This document shows positions 45,985-58,301 of a stretch of DNA of 64,000 nucleotides, piece by piece. Each line of letters opens with the position of its first letter. Positions within the stretch are counted from its first letter, which is position 1. The translations under genes and the position numbers were made by a program. The stretch lies in contig NC_030677.2 in NCBI RefSeq assembly GCF_000004195.4, forward strand, positions 97,182,829 through 97,246,828, given 5' to 3'. The stretch comes from Xenopus tropicalis. Its lineage: Eukaryota > Chordata > Amphibia > Anura > Pipidae. Under the pieces are notes generated by a model that had not been told where the DNA came from, did no database searches, and saw nothing but the letters and a program-made list of their open reading frames with translations.

Positions 45985-46074
45985 AAATGGGCACCAACTT
46001 TGGGGCCACTGAGCACAACATCAAAGGGGGTGGTGAGCAACATGTTGCTCCGAGCTACTTGTTGGGGATCACTG
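45985..46074. mobile_element. GATCCCCAACC-family hAT-type MITE, right end
   Basis: TTGGGGCCACTGAGCACAAC, GTGAGCAACATGTTGCTCC and terminal TTGTTGGGGATCACTG. The left two thirds are missing. Confidence 0.7.
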
Positions 46075-46238
46075 CACTAGGATATCCTCTGACTATTCAT
46101 ATATTAAAAACTGTAATAAGAAACTGTATGACTGAAGAATTGCACAGACCATTGGAGAGGTGAGGATTAAGCTAAGCAAAAAAAAAAAAAGTAACAAAAT
46201 ACCTTTACACTACCGTCTTGCGTGAGAGACCATTTTTT

Positions 46239-46639
46239 TAGTAATGAGTGAATTTTGTCAGCAGGCAAGGATTTGTGGTGAAATTCTGCATTTTGCCATC
46301 TGCAATTTTTTGTGTTTTGCCACAATGAAAAATTCACTGACAATTGACATTAATGGAGCGAGAAAAAAGTTGTGCGCATAAGAAAAAAATGTTGCCTGAT
46401 AGATGTTAGAAAAGACGCCCATTGACTTTAATTCATTTAGAGTGAGAAAAAAGTTGTGCGAATAAGAAAAAATTATTGAACATAAGAAAAAATTGTCCAC
46501 ATAAGAAAATATTGTTGTGCGTAAAAATTGTTGCCTATTGACTTTAATGCAGTTTGTAAATTTTTCACTGTTTTGCTGTTTTTCAACAGTTTTGTGAAGC
46601 TTTTGGCAAAGCAAAATAGGACAGATTCGCTCATAACTA
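46239..46639. mobile_element. TAGTGATGAGC-family MITE with internal iteration
   Basis: Left TAGTAATGAGTGAATTTTG, right AGATTCGCTCATAACTA. The middle repeats a GCATAAGAAAAAA(T)TTGTT motif several times, interleaved with CCATTGACTTTAAT. No matching octamers at the edges. The 118-codon minus frame 46258-46614 is made by this iteration. Confidence 0.8.
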
Positions 46640-46672
46640 TGCGTGATTTACATTAGTGTCCCAGATAATAAT

Positions 46673-47119
46673 GTAAAGGAACAGTAACACAAAAAAATAA
46701 AAATGTTTTAAAGTAAATAAAATATGAAAATAAAATGTAGTGTTGCTCTGCACTGGTAAAAGGTGTGTGTTTGCTTTAGAAAGACTACCATAGTTTATAT
46801 AAAAATGCTGTCTGTAGCCATAGGGGTAGCTATTCAAATTAAAAATAAGAAAAGCCACAGGTTACATAGCAGATAACAGATAAGCTCTGTAGAATACAAT
46901 AGGAATCTATGCAACATATCTGTTATCTTCTATGTAACCTGTACCTTTTCTCCTTTTTTCAATTGGAATGGATACCGCCATGGCAGCAGCAGCTTTGTTT
47001 ATATAAACTATAGTAGGGTTTCTGAAGCAAACACACAACTTTTATCAGTGCTGGGCAACAGTATATAATATATTCATTATTTTAAAACACTTTCTTTTTC
47101 TGGTGTTACTGTTCTTTAA
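46673..47119. mobile_element. T2-type MITE, ACAGTAACACC subfamily, old copy
   Basis: Left GTAAAGGAACAGTAACAC (TTAA decayed to GTAA), right GGTGTTACTGTTCTTTAA. It shares CTGCACTGGTAAAAGGTGTG and the GCCACAGGTTACATAGCAGA / TCTATGTAACCTGTACC core with 33356 and 37903, but is clearly more diverged. Confidence 0.85.
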
Positions 47120-47309
47120 TCAGTGCTGTAATTTAGCTTTGAAGTATATCAAAATACTCTTTTTACTTTTTTTTCACACACAGCACTTCTCTCTAAAATG
47201 TATAAAATCCATGCAAGGAGGAGTCCTAACAGGACTAGAAGATTTTAACAGCTATTTTAATCTTCTGCCCTGTGCCCAAGTACTTCCAGACAGGTTAAGC
47301 TTTGTACAA

Positions 47310-47399
47310 GGCTTGGAAATGCGGCACAGGCAGAATGACATCTAGAATTCTGCCACTCTAGGCCCAGGCTTTTGTGGCCTTGCCATAGATCGGGACCTG
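47310..47399. mobile_element. CAGGCCCGGATTT-type MITE, right fragment
   Basis: TTCTGCCACTCTAGGCCCAG, GCTTTTGTGGCCTTGCC and ATAGATCGGGACCTG match the right end of 9701-10002. The left end is unclear. Confidence 0.6.
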
Positions 47400-48977
47400 A
47401 ATATTATTTTAATGTTATGCTGATTTAAATATAATATAGTAGAGATCTTGTGGTTTATTGACTTGAGAGCTTGTCAGATCCCAATAAGGTGATATTAGAT
47501 AAGATAATGGTAATAGACATATCACCTCAAGCTAGTATACTAGCTTCTTATTGGTTAAGTAATCTGACTAGTATTTTTCTATAGAATTTTTTTTACAGAA
47601 TTGGAACAGGAGAAAGGGCAGCGCTGCCGCAATACAATTGCTTTGTAGTGGTTCTGTATGATACACTTCAGCAAATGTAACACTTTTACTTCCGACCTTG
47701 ATCATACATTTAATAGCGGCTACAAAGGCATCCCTATTGAACATGCCATGCAAACAATTTTCAGCAGAGAGATTCACCTGAAAAACTGGCCTCATTTATA
47801 TAATAAATAGGTCAGTGCTACAGAAAGAGAGAAATGAGTGATGGAACAATGACAGTTAATCCACAGACTTTTACTAACCTCCTAAATTCACACACTATCC
47901 AAAATATATGGAACAGATTGGACTGACTGTAGGGTTCTTTGCAATGGCTTCCTTATGGAAATGCTTCCAGCACAATTAATATTTTTTTAAATACAGCTAA
48001 ACCAGTAATGGATCTGACATGAAACTTGTTATTTTAATTACATACAGGCAAACTTTATTTTACAAAGTTCCATTGCTTTAAGCACTTGTAGCTTTCTTCA
48101 CTTATATTCTCACTGACTGATTGTGGGGAATGGAATGGCCATTAATTCGAATTCACTATAAAATCATATCCAATGACAATATGAGCTGTCAGTGGAATAC
48201 AAAATGTACTTTTTTTTGCAATAAAATGTCCTTGGGTTTTGAGAACAGCCTTCCATAAGAGTCAAAGTTTTTGCTATGACACTGGGGGTAATGTTTGTCC
48301 TAAAATTTTGGCTTTTGCATTTTTGAGAGAGAAATCACACCCTCAACCCATAACCACTGCGATTCCCATTAAGTATAAGAGAAACTACATCAACAAGCAG
48401 TTAGCTAGGTTTCATTTAGGTGTAAAAGATTGAGCTCTATGGTCATGTGTGTTATTTTAACTTAAGTTACTATGTTATTATATTCAGGTATGCACCTAGT
48501 CTATGTACCTTGATGCATAAGGCACTGTATTATGCACATACTAGCAGGTAAAGCACATACTGTATGTCCTCCAGTTCAGTATGATGCTTGCAGATTTCCC
48601 TGATTGCACTGGAGTTTAAACTGACAGCCTATTTCCCAGACAGTATTTAACACTGTGACCTGTGCTTGGTTGTCCAACCTACATATCAACTGATATTATT
48701 CTGAACTGAAACAGAAGGGAATATAGAATCATTTAGACCGAACTGAAATGCAAGCGATGTTTTACAAAATATTTCCAACCCATTTATTTCTAGTTATGGC
48801 AATCCCACAAGTATATCTCTTGTTTACAGCACTGCCGACAACTTTGACAGGAAGATACTGATCATTTTGGTTGCACAACTAACAATATATGTTTTAAATT
48901 ATTTATGACCATGATAATATCAAAATCTACAATTAAAGACACAAATTAGAGCAATCCATTTCCATTTTTCATATAAG
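47400..48977. other. Unique sequence, no gene seen
   Basis: Longest stretch so far without a recognisable repeat. Frames 47568-47795 and 48239-48433 have no recognisable domain. Confidence 0.5.
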
Positions 48978-49309
48978 TACAGGTATAGGATCTATTATCC
49001 AGAATGCTCCGGACCAAGGGTATTCCGGATAAGGGGTCTTTCCGTAATTTGGATCTTCATACCTTAAGTCTACTAAAAAATCAATAAAACATTAATTAAA
49101 CCCAACAGGATTGTTTTGCATCCAATAAGGATTAATTATATCTTAATTGGGATCAATTACAAGGTACTGTTTTCTTACTACAGAGAAAAAGGAAATCAGT
49201 TTTAATATTCTGAATTATTTGATTAAAATGGAGTCTATGGGAGACGGGCTTTCCGTAATTCGGAGCTTTCTGGATAACGGGTTTCCGGATAAGGGGTCCG
49301 ATACCTGTA
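48978..49309. mobile_element. TACAGGTAT-family MITE, complete reference copy
   Basis: 332 bp from TACAGGTATAGGATC to GTCCGATACCTGTA. Subterminal GGATAAGGGGTCTTTCCGTA pairs with TTTCCGGATAAGGGGTCC and TTTCCGTAATTC blocks on the other arm. No target duplication beyond TA-like bases. The 86-codon frame at 49147-49407 lies mostly inside it and is not a gene. Confidence 0.9.
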
Positions 49310-50312
49310 TTATTATTGTGTGCAATAAAAAAGATGCACTTTTTTTAATTGGGCAGTACTGCAAAGTACATTTTTACACCCAACATGTGCCAAGACTAAA
49401 CAGATAAATGCAGTGTTTCCCATGTGAAATGTGAACCATAGCAATCTGGCTTTGCACACACATACTGTTCCCCCAGTGCTACCCCCAACCCTAGCCACCA
49501 CTACTTTAGCAACTTACACACATCACAGATATGGTTTTTAGTAACACTGAGTCTGTGTACTGTAGCCCAAAACCTAAGTTAACTATAGGTGATAAATTTC
49601 CTGTCTTGTAAGTCAAACTTCTTACGCTAGGCGAAATAAGAAAACTATACCCTCACAACGTCTATCATATAAAAAAATATTTCAGAAAACAAACAAGACA
49701 ATTACACAGTGTTGTAGTACATTTGTTCAAACATTTAGTCAAAGTAAAGAGCAGTAAATAATGTAACGCACTTACATGTTCAGACTGTTTGTAGATGCAA
49801 GAATTGTGTTCCCCAAAAATTAATGTACTACATTTCGTTACAAAAATATAATCATTAGATATTTGTTTTCCTGAGTTCTCTCTGATTTAAATATGAATTT
49901 TTTACCCGAGTGTACAATCTTAGAGTAAGACCTTGATAACAATTTTAAGATCAAAGATAAAAATATAATTGTCATGAACTGGTTTGGTGAATTTATTTCA
50001 TTAGATTATGACTATGACTGAAGTCCAGTGTTTGCCGAAGTAGCTAGGTTTTGAAAGAAGGTTGCAGTCAAAGTAACAAGACATGGAAAATTCACTTATT
50101 TGACCAGGTCACCTAATTACAGTACTGTTACTCAATCCAGTCACATGGACAAAGATGGAGTATGTGGAATTTGGAAGTCCAGGTGATATCTACTGTATGC
50201 AGGTCATAGTGCTGTGCAATATATGTATAATATTTAGATAATGTTTGGTATGCAAGTGCTACACTTTTTATTATAAGAATTTATTTGTTGTTAAAGCTGT
50301 TAAAGTTAAATA
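49310..50312. other. Unique sequence, no gene seen
   Basis: No repeat ends or exon-like signal recognised. Confidence 0.5.
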
Positions 50313-50495
50313 CCATGCACCAACATTGCTGACTTTGCAGGTGAAAGTATCTCAAGTACATAACTGCCAACACGTTAAAACCCTATGCCATTTAGACTAA
50401 TGCCATGCACCAACATTGCTGACTTTGCAGGTGAAAGTATCTCAAGTACATAACTGCCAACACGTTAAAACCCTATGCCATTTAGACTAATGCCA
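50313..50495 (+). repeat. Perfect 90-bp tandem duplication
   Basis: 50313-50405 and 50403-50495 are identical, period 90. The unit starts CCATGCACCAACATTGC and ends TTTAGACTAATG. No interior transposon ends. Recent, or an assembly duplication. Confidence 0.95.
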
Positions 50496-51636
50496 CACAC
50501 AACTGATTCTGGGCCTGCGAAAAAGCACAAGCTAAGAATCAGTCCCTACACTGGCATCAGCCTTCTTCTCTGCCTGCACCTGGAACCACTAAATCAGCCC
50601 AGTTGCAGGTACACAATGGCTCTGAAACGCAAACTCTCATGTTTCATTGGCTGATATAAACTGTGTATGCCTGACCCAGCCCAACACAATAGTTCTGGGT
50701 TCAGGCAAAGAAGATGGCTGGCCCGAGAATCAGGCCAAGAATTAGCCCGTGTGGCCTCAGCCTTAGACCACACCGCTGACCCACCCAAATTTTTCTCTGT
50801 TAATCCCAGTTATACCTAGATCAGTCACAAAACAACCTATTTTTGCAACAATTCACCCCTGCGGCCTGTCCAAGCAAATCTGGGGTGCATGCGAGTAAGT
50901 TGCCATTATAGAAAAATCTTGCTTTACTTGCAAAAGTTTGCCACATACAGAGCATTTCTTATTCAGTAAAATGGAATCTTGTGTGTCGGGGGATTATGTT
51001 ATTTTGAGAGGATCACACCAATTACAAAATTCAAGTGACACTGTACTGTATATGGGGACAGTTATAAAATGCAGACGTTTATGAGTGTTTAGTTTTTCTG
51101 CAAAATATATGATATGTTATGTATTCAATATTGATGCAAGTATGGTAAAACTATTAGAATATATGTATATCTGTACCAAGTGTACTCAGTTGATGAGGTG
51201 TGCCCTGATTTTTGGCCTAAATTAAAATCAATTTTAATAAGACATAGAGTCAACAGCAGTTACTAAGAACTGTTCAATCTCAGTGCCACAGTGACCTACC
51301 ATATTGCTATTTGCTGGGCAGATGATGCTGACGGACAGAGCATGACAAGAGTTCATGCCAGCAGAGACCATCTGGAGACACAATCAGAACTGAGAGCTAT
51401 GGGGGATTACCAGAGCTAGCAGAGCATGAAAAAGAAAGATTTCTGCTTGCAGCTATTTGATTTGGTCGTGACCTTAGCTCTCTGCAGGATAATTTTGAAC
51501 TATCAATCGAACAAAATCTAGTAGAGGAAGGGGGGACTTGCTACAGTTTATAATGCACCCTTACGTACAGATAACTAATTATTCATACGGCTTCTGTATA
51601 TAGTATAAACTCATCATAAATACTTGCACAACTTAT
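50496..51636. other. Unique sequence, no gene seen
   Basis: The minus frame 50594-50788 (64 codons) has no recognisable domain. Moderate G+C around 50500-50800. Confidence 0.45.
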
Positions 51637-51837
51637 AGTTAAAAATTCACTTTTATTACAAATGCATTAAAAGATATATTGACCCGACACAAAAATCCAA
51701 ATGCGTTTCATGCTTACCAAGTACTTAATCATAGCAGCCTATGATTAAGTGTTGAGTAGGCATAAAAATGTGTTAGGCTGCTGTATGCGGCCAATATAGC
51801 TTTTCATGCATTTGCAATAAACGTGAATTTTTAACTT
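51637..51837. repeat. Foldback repeat with central perfect hairpin
   Basis: Outer arms: AGTTAAAAATTCACTTTTAT (51637 onward) against ATAAACGTGAATTTTTAACT (ending 51837), about 38 bp each with few mismatches. In the centre, ACTTAATCATAG (51723-51734) and CTATGATTAAGT (51739-51750) form a perfect 12-bp stem. An ATGCGTTTCATGC motif links it loosely to the ACGTTTCG-type repeats. Confidence 0.75.
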
Positions 51838-52197
51838 CAAATTGTTGTTTATGATGAATTTCTAATGTACCCATTTTGGTCACTATAAGGTCTCTATGCA
51901 CAACTTTATTTATCTTGGTAGGTTGAATTATCTGTGGTTGGTTCTTAAACTGTGCATACTGTATATAGTGGCCATTTTCCTTTTGAACATACTGTAAATA
52001 CCAAATTAAAAGTATCATGTGAATTGATGTCTTTTGGCAAATGTTCAATTTCCTTTAGCTAAAAGGTATTCAGTATTCTGTAGTGTATGAATAGTATCTG
52101 CTTGTGTGATGTTTATGAGCTGGTGTTTGTCATTACTATTATCCAGAGATGGGCCAATGAATGAGCTTGCACATTGTGGGGACAAGACAGACAAGGG
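51838..52197. other. Unique sequence, no gene seen
   Basis: Nothing recognised. Confidence 0.5.
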
Positions 52198-52285
52198 GTA
52201 GGCAGAAGAGGTACCTGCCTCAAACACCCCCCCCACCACCACTATTACCACCATTGCACCCTAGGCAGGTGTCTCTTCTACCTAC
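52198..52285. repeat. Inverted repeat with C-rich loop
   Basis: GTAGGCAGAAGAGGTACCTG (52198 onward) pairs with CAGGTGTCTCTTCTACCTAC (ending 52285), 23-bp arms with a few mismatches. The loop holds a run of C and CACCAC. Probably part of a dispersed repeat. Confidence 0.6.
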
Positions 52286-52289
52286 CACT

Positions 52290-53104
52290 AGTTCAGGCTC
52301 TGCCTCTATCCTCATTGTTTAAAAGAACAAACAAACAAACAAGAAAATGTCCCTGTACTCATGGCTAATGACAAAGTTTTAAACAAAAGAGTAAATAAGG
52401 TAATGTAAATGATTCTGCGGAAGTCCACACACCTGGATGCTTACATTAGTTCTTCCAAACCTCACCTAAATGCAGTACTGTATATAAAGCCTAAATTGAA
52501 AATTGTGGTGAAGTGTAATGGAGCATCACAAGTAGTTGTAGTTTTAGCCATTATGTTTTTCAAATAAAATCTATTGCACATTATACCTACCTCAGGATTT
52601 CTTTCACCCTACTTCTCTGGCTGTTCAAGCGAATGTGCCTTAAATATAAGCTATTAAGTCCATGCACAGAAAACTTCTTCATTCTAGGTGCACATGGAAG
52701 TCATCCTTAAACCTCTCATCACAGCCCAGTAACCATGGCCATACGCGTACTGATCCATCTGATCTGCTATAAGGATATACAGCTATATGCACTACAGCCA
52801 TACTTCTTACCATTCCCTGGTATAAAACTGAAACATTTAAGTCCAGGCCCCCAGTTAATCTTGTCAACTGTACACCAAAGCCAAATAAATCTATACTCTA
52901 TAACACTCCTTTCTCTAATTCTTTAGCTGCCTTCATGCTGCAATCTTCTTTCTATCGAATACAGTATTCTTTCAATTGCTAATTTTCTCCAAGCTTTTTC
53001 ACTCACTCTGTTATATAAAGAACATGCTTTAATTATTTTCCTAAGTGCCTATTTTCCTAGAAATTTGACAAAATAACTCAGGGTACGAAAAATAGCCCTA
53101 ATCT
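52290..53104. other. Unique sequence, no gene seen
   Basis: Contains a small (ACAA)n run near 52329-52345. Nothing coding recognised. Confidence 0.5.
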
Positions 53105-53409
53105 ATGAGTCAAAAAATGCATGATAGTCGTGGAACTGATTTAGAGACAAACTGCATAAAATTAGAATATAACCAGAACAACAGACCAAATAAAATTTTA
53201 AACAGAACTATTGAACATTTTGCATCCTCTGTACTGGCCCCAGCTGCATTCTTTCAAACCACAGAAAAGCACCCCATCTCCCCCCTACCCTTGGGCCCCT
53301 GCAGAGTTGTGCATGAAGTTCAACCATTCCAAGTGTGGCGTTTTAACTAAACAATAGGAGGACTATTGGGCAGTATGCTTTTTAAATTTTGACTTGCATT
53401 CTCCTTTAA
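53105..53409. mobile_element. T2-type MITE, right portion
   Basis: Ends TTGACTTGCATTCTCCTTTAA, the complement of a TTAAAGGAGAATGCAAGTC terminus. Upstream CTGTACTGGCCCCAGCTGCA, GGGCCCCTGCAGAG and CAATAGGAGGACTATTGGGC fit an interspersed frog element I recognise. The left boundary is approximate. The 81-codon frame 53105-53350 falls wholly within it. Confidence 0.55.
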
Positions 53410-53439
53410 CTTTGTGTTAGCTTTAAATGGTATCAGTAC

Positions 53440-54125
53440 TGAGATTAATTGACCCCCTGCATGGTTCACACCTCAGATTCAGGCTGTAATCCCTCTGTAT
53501 TGTTTCAAAATGTAATCCCCTGTGTTGTTCACACCTTTTAATCTCTGCATTGTTCACCCCCTGCAGAGTATGGCACATAGGTAGCATAGGGCAGGGAGGG
53601 TATGGCACCCACAGGCAGCATAGGACAGGCAGAATATGGCACACACAGGCAGCAAAGGGCAGGGAGGGTATGGCACCCACAGGCAGCATAGGACAGGCAG
53701 AGTATGGCACACACAGGCAGCATAGGACAGGCAGAGTGCTGCCTGTGTGTGCCATACTCTGCCTACCCTATGCTGCCTGTGGGAGGTGAACCTGGCAGGG
53801 GTTTGTTCTGGGAGTTTGTTAGCAGTTGGAAATAGCCATTAAATGGTCCCTAAGGTGTGTAATTATATGCTGGGGGTTGCTGTGCTATCCACAGGGGAGG
53901 AGGCATATGGATTTAATATGACATAATATAATTCTTTAACATATGAATGATGGTTGATATCCCTGCAGCGACCATTGTGATAAAATTGTTGTGGTTTGAA
54001 GTGGGTGTGGTTTAAAATGGGGGAGTGGCCAAAACTGGCTTCCATTAGCGGCCCTCCACCATGTATGCGAGAGAAATTCCGGCCCTCGGCACCGCAGAAG
54101 TTGGACAGCACTGAAATAGACCATA
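53440..54125. repeat. Dispersed element carrying an internal tandem array
   Basis: The right end GAAATTCCGGCCCTCGGCAC followed by CGCAGAAGTTGGACAGCACT belongs to a frog interspersed repeat I recognise. The left part is ATTAATTGACCCCCTGC and several TGTTCACACC/TGTTCACCCC-type phrases. A 34-bp array (53562-53782) lies inside. No coding remnant identified; class not assigned. Confidence 0.55.
53562..53782. repeat. 34-bp tandem array with one inverted copy
   Basis: Two unit types alternate: GCAGCATAGGACAGGCAGAG + TATGGCACACACAG and GCAGCAAAGGGCAGGGAGGG + TATGGCACCCACAG, giving a 68-bp higher-order period. The last unit (about 53738-53782) is reversed, making a hairpin. Long open frames on both strands (for example 53423-53755 minus, Cys/Pro-rich) are by-products of the array. 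Confidence 0.85.
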
Positions 54126-54968
54126 GTTGAGTGCAAGGCAACAGGGTGAAATGTGCTCTTTCTGTCAGTCTGATTGCTGAACCATAAAGGCATAACTGTT
54201 AGAATGGCAATATTTAAAGAATTTGTACATTTACTACAATCTCTTTTCATAATTTAGAAGGAAGAGATAAGGCTTTGGTAATATAGATACAAAGACAGTT
54301 ACCAAATATTTCCAGTAAACATTTTACTATGCAGAATTCACAATGGAAAAAACAGCCAAAAAAAAAATCAAAACAAAATAAAATAAACAAAAACAGTTTC
54401 AAATTGCAAGTGCATTACACTTGTTCCTAGAAATTATGTTCTTGAATTATTCATCATCAGTTCTAGGCAGAAAATGCAGTCAAAGAAATAACAGGCAGAG
54501 TTGTTTGGGACATTAAAAGACAAAGCTGCTGTGCCTCTTCTGAGTGAAGAGTATACCATTATACACTTTAAGGAATCATTTATCTTTAAAAAGCACCCTG
54601 GGTTATGGTTTAACAGAAGTACTTTTCTCTTGTTGTGGACAAATGATAACTCCTTGTGTAGTGTAGAATACAAGTTCACAACCTGTAAAACTGGCTCCCC
54701 ATGGAAACCAGATCAGGGGGTAGGGTCTAAAATCTAAATTAAGGGATTCTGTTTTCAAGATAAGAAGTATTTTGTTGTGCCTAAGACAGTTTATATTTGA
54801 AGTAGTATAGTGTGTGGCTCCCCCACCCCCAGGGACGGCCAGGAGGCCCTTGGCATAGCAGCAGTGCTACTTGGAGGTGCCCTGGGTGGTAGCTAGAAAT
54901 GGAGATGGACAGTGGGTTAAAGCAAATTCTGGTGATTCTCTGCCACCATGACTTTTCTGTAATCAATC
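54126..54968. other. Unique sequence, no gene seen
   Basis: Contains an A-rich low-complexity tract (54355-54400). Opposed frames 54434-54679 and 54501-54737 show no recognisable domain. Confidence 0.5.
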
Positions 54969-55100
54969 TTAAAATGGCCATACATAGTCCAATATTAGCT
55001 GCTTACTGGGCCCCTCCAATGCAAGGATGCAGCTCACTCACCCTTATGGTGAGGTAATCAATTGGCCTGACCACCAATATCTGGGAGCAATCTGTCAGTT
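54969..55100. mobile_element. Decayed TTAA-type foldback, left end
   Basis: TTAAAATGGCCATACATAG and CCAATATTAGCTGCTTACTG resemble the GGCCATACACG...GCCGATATTAGCTG opening of related foldbacks; no right end. Confidence 0.35.
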
Positions 55101-56972
55101 ATCATTCAGGTTTAAAAAAACATTGCATCAATTATCATCCACAAGGAATCATTTCATAACACTAGATGCAATTCAAAACTGCAACCATTCAAGTGCCCTT
55201 GTTTTGTGTGCAAATTTTGAAAGTAGCATTTTTGTACCAGCAATAAAAGCAATCAACAGCCAACAGTTTAAAAATGCTTGCTTGTTTTTGACAAACAAAA
55301 TCTTTTGTATTAAGTATCTCTTAAATGTAAGTTCCTATTATCACTCAGCCAGAAGTAATATGGCAAATGTTAATGTGGTCAATGCTAAATGAATTCAAGA
55401 TCACATTTTCTAAGGGCATTTTATAACATTTAGCATTTATGAAGCTGGTTAGTCAGTTTGTTATTATTATATGGAATATGTGTAGTTTCCTTTACTACAA
55501 AAATAACATATGCAATTTATAGCTGTAGCTCACTGCACTTTTTATACTCAGTAATTACTGTGTATAAAAAAAATACTTCCTGCCATGGAAACGCTGGAAT
55601 CCCAATAGCACTGAAATTCCTCCGAGGCCTTCCTCCAGAAACATGTAAACACAGTCATTCTCAAACAGTAAGGTGGTAGTTTATTTCTGAGTCACTTTTT
55701 ATTCCTCAAGAGACATACCTTCAAGAAAAGACAAAAACGTGTCCTCACAGCCTTATATTATTTTGCCCAAGAAATTATTTCCGTACTGGTACTGTTGCTT
55801 ATTAGAATAAAAATAGGTGTACATTTTTGCATCATGGAATAATGATACCTGTGGCTTCTGTACACATTTAACAACCCAGTTTTAGAATAATTGCAGCCTG
55901 TAGTTGCTGAGCGATTACTTATTATAAGCTTCAAAAAAAAAAAATTGCAAACAATCTGTCTCCTAGATGGAAGTAATCAACCAGCTTTGCATGCTTTTAT
56001 AGGTTCATTTTTCTTTAAACATTTTTTGGTGATCTATTCTAACTGTATTTAAAAATGGTTTATATTCAGGCACCTATATTCTCATGGAATTAGCTTCGGC
56101 ATCAGCTGGATATTATTGAAAATGTGAAAATTTTGCAAAAATGTTGTGATCAACTTCCCTCTTTACCCAACTTTTAACTAACCAGAATGGACATTCAATG
56201 AAAGCTGTCTAAAAATTCTGCTGTTACACCATACTAAAAGTTCAGGTAGTAAGTAAATATTACTGAACAACAAATTTAGCTAATCATACATGGAAATACC
56301 CATTCATTTGGTAAAGATGTCAAACCAACAGATATTTGTCTACTTTGACCAACCAGTATCCCACAGCACTAAATACAACACATCAAGAAAACTGTTAGGT
56401 ATAAAGGCCCTCTGAGTACTTTGCTTTTACTGTAATTCTAAAAAGCAGCTATGTTATATTTAAGACAAATCTCTGACTAGAATCCCATTTTGTCATTTTT
56501 TATATAAACAGAAAGGAAGTCAATTCACTACTGTCAAATATATATTATGGTGTAAAATATATTCAGGCTATAATAATATGAAAACACAACATTTTAGGCA
56601 AAGGACATTGAGTGGCCAAAATTATAGCCCCTATAGCTGTCTAGCAGAAGATTAGGATTAAATGTATATCAAGAAAATTACAATTCAGTAAAGCATTTCT
56701 GTTCATTCACTGATAACCCAGTGTAATCTTCAAAATGTAAATACATGATACACAAAGAGAAAATGTAATCCTCTATTCCATCATGGGAATCTCTGCACGT
56801 TTTTGATGTGATAAAGGATATAATCTACTAGTCATACAATAGGCATTTTGTAAGAACTCTAGTCCTCTTTTTACTCCCATTAATATCCATTTGTCTTTTA
56901 TCAAATGATGGTCTGCTGACATATTCCATTATAAACCATTATCTTATAGAGTTATAGATATGCAAATCAAAT
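55101..56972. other. Unique sequence, no gene seen
   Basis: The longest repeat-poor stretch in the window. The plus frame 55027-55392 (121 codons) starts in a repeat fragment and has no recognisable domain. Confidence 0.45.
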
Positions 56973-57125
56973 TACAGGTATAAAATGTATTATCCAGAAT
57001 ACTTGGGACCTGGGGATTTTCGGATAAGGGAACTTTTCGTAATTTGGATCCCTACACATTGTCTGCTAAAAATCAATTAAACATTAAATAAACCACATAG
57101 GATTTTTTTGCACCAATATGTATTG
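56973..57125. mobile_element. TACAGGTAT-family MITE, left half
   Basis: TACAGGTATAAAATGTATTA, GGATAAGGGAACTTTTCGTA and TAAACCACATAGGATTTTTT follow the 48978 copy. The match ends where the minisatellite starts. Confidence 0.8.
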
Positions 57126-57138
57126 ATGATTGTATATA

Positions 57139-58301
57139 TGGTTTATGTATGTGAGTGCATAGATAGGTCAGTATGGGTCTGTATGTGAGTGTATAGATAG
57201 GTCAGTATGGGTCTGTATGTGAGTGTATAGATAGGTCAGTATGGGTCTGTATGTGAGTGTATAGATAGGTCAGTATGGGTCTGTATGTGAGTGTATAGAT
57301 AGGTCAGTATAGGTCTGTATGTGAGTGTATAGATAGGTCAGTATGGGTCTGTATGTGAGTGTATAGATAGGTCAGTATGGGTCTGTATGTGAGTGTATAG
57401 ATAGGTCAGTATTGGTCTGTATGTGAGTGCATAGATAGGTCAGTATGGGTCTGTATGTGAGTGTATAGATAGGTCAGTATGGGTTTATGTATGTGAGTGT
57501 ATAGATAGGTCAGTATGGGTCTGTATGTGAGTGTATAGATAGGTCAGTATGGGTCTGTATGTTAGTGTATAGATAGGTCAATATGAGTTTATGTATATAA
57601 GTACATAGATAGGTCAGTATGGGTCTGTATGTGAGTGTATAGATTGGTCAGTATGGGTTAATGTATGTGAGTGTATAGATTGGTCAGTATGGGTCTGTAT
57701 GCGAGTGTATAGATAGTTCAGTATGGGTTTATGTATGTGAGTATATAGATAGGTCAGTATGGGTTTATGTATGTAAGTGTATAGACAGTTCAGTATGGGT
57801 TTATGTATGTGAGTATATAGATAGGTCAATATGGGTTTATGTATATAAGTGCTTAGATGGGTCAGTATGGGTCTGTATGTGAGTGTATAGATAGGTTAAT
57901 ATGGGTTTATGTATATAAGTGCATAGATAGGTCAGTATGGGTCTGCACGTGAGTGTATAGATAGGTCTGTATGAGTTTATGTATGTGAGTGTATAGATAG
58001 GTCATTATGGGTCTGTATGTGAGTGTATAGATAGTTCAGTATGGGTTTATATATGAGAGTGTATAGATAGGTCAGTATGGGTCTGTATGTGAGTATATAG
58101 CTAGGTCAGTATGGGGTTATGTATGTGAGTGTATAGATAGGTCAGTATGGGTCTGTATGTGAGTATATAGATAGGTCAGTATGGGTTTATGTATGTGAGT
58201 GGATAGATAGGTCAGTATAGGTTTGTATGTGAGTGTATAGATAGGTCAGTATGGGGTTATGTATGTGAGTATATAGATAGGTCAGTATGGGTTTATGTAT
58301 G
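57139..58301. repeat. 34-bp minisatellite, left block (~34 copies)
   Basis: Unit GTATGTGAGTGTATAGATAG + GTCAGTATGGGTCT. A second unit type has GGTTTATGTATG in place of GGTCTGTATG (36 bp). Copies are near-identical at the left and become mixed to the right (AGTTCAG, ATATAG, GTGCATAG variants). The minus frame at 57614-57829 (repeating TYLYTHIHKPIL) is array-derived. Confidence 0.95.

Noticed and set aside
46258..46614. 118-codon minus-strand frame with repeated FFLxx-type units
   Set aside because: Lies wholly inside a MITE with an iterated A-rich motif.
53423..53755. 110-codon Cys/Pro-rich minus-strand frame resembling a small secreted repeat protein
   Set aside because: It is the translation of a 34-bp tandem array, and other frames of the same array are open too.
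55027..55392. 121-codon plus-strand frame
   Set aside because: Starts in a decayed foldback repeat; no recognisable domain, no splice-site context, average composition.
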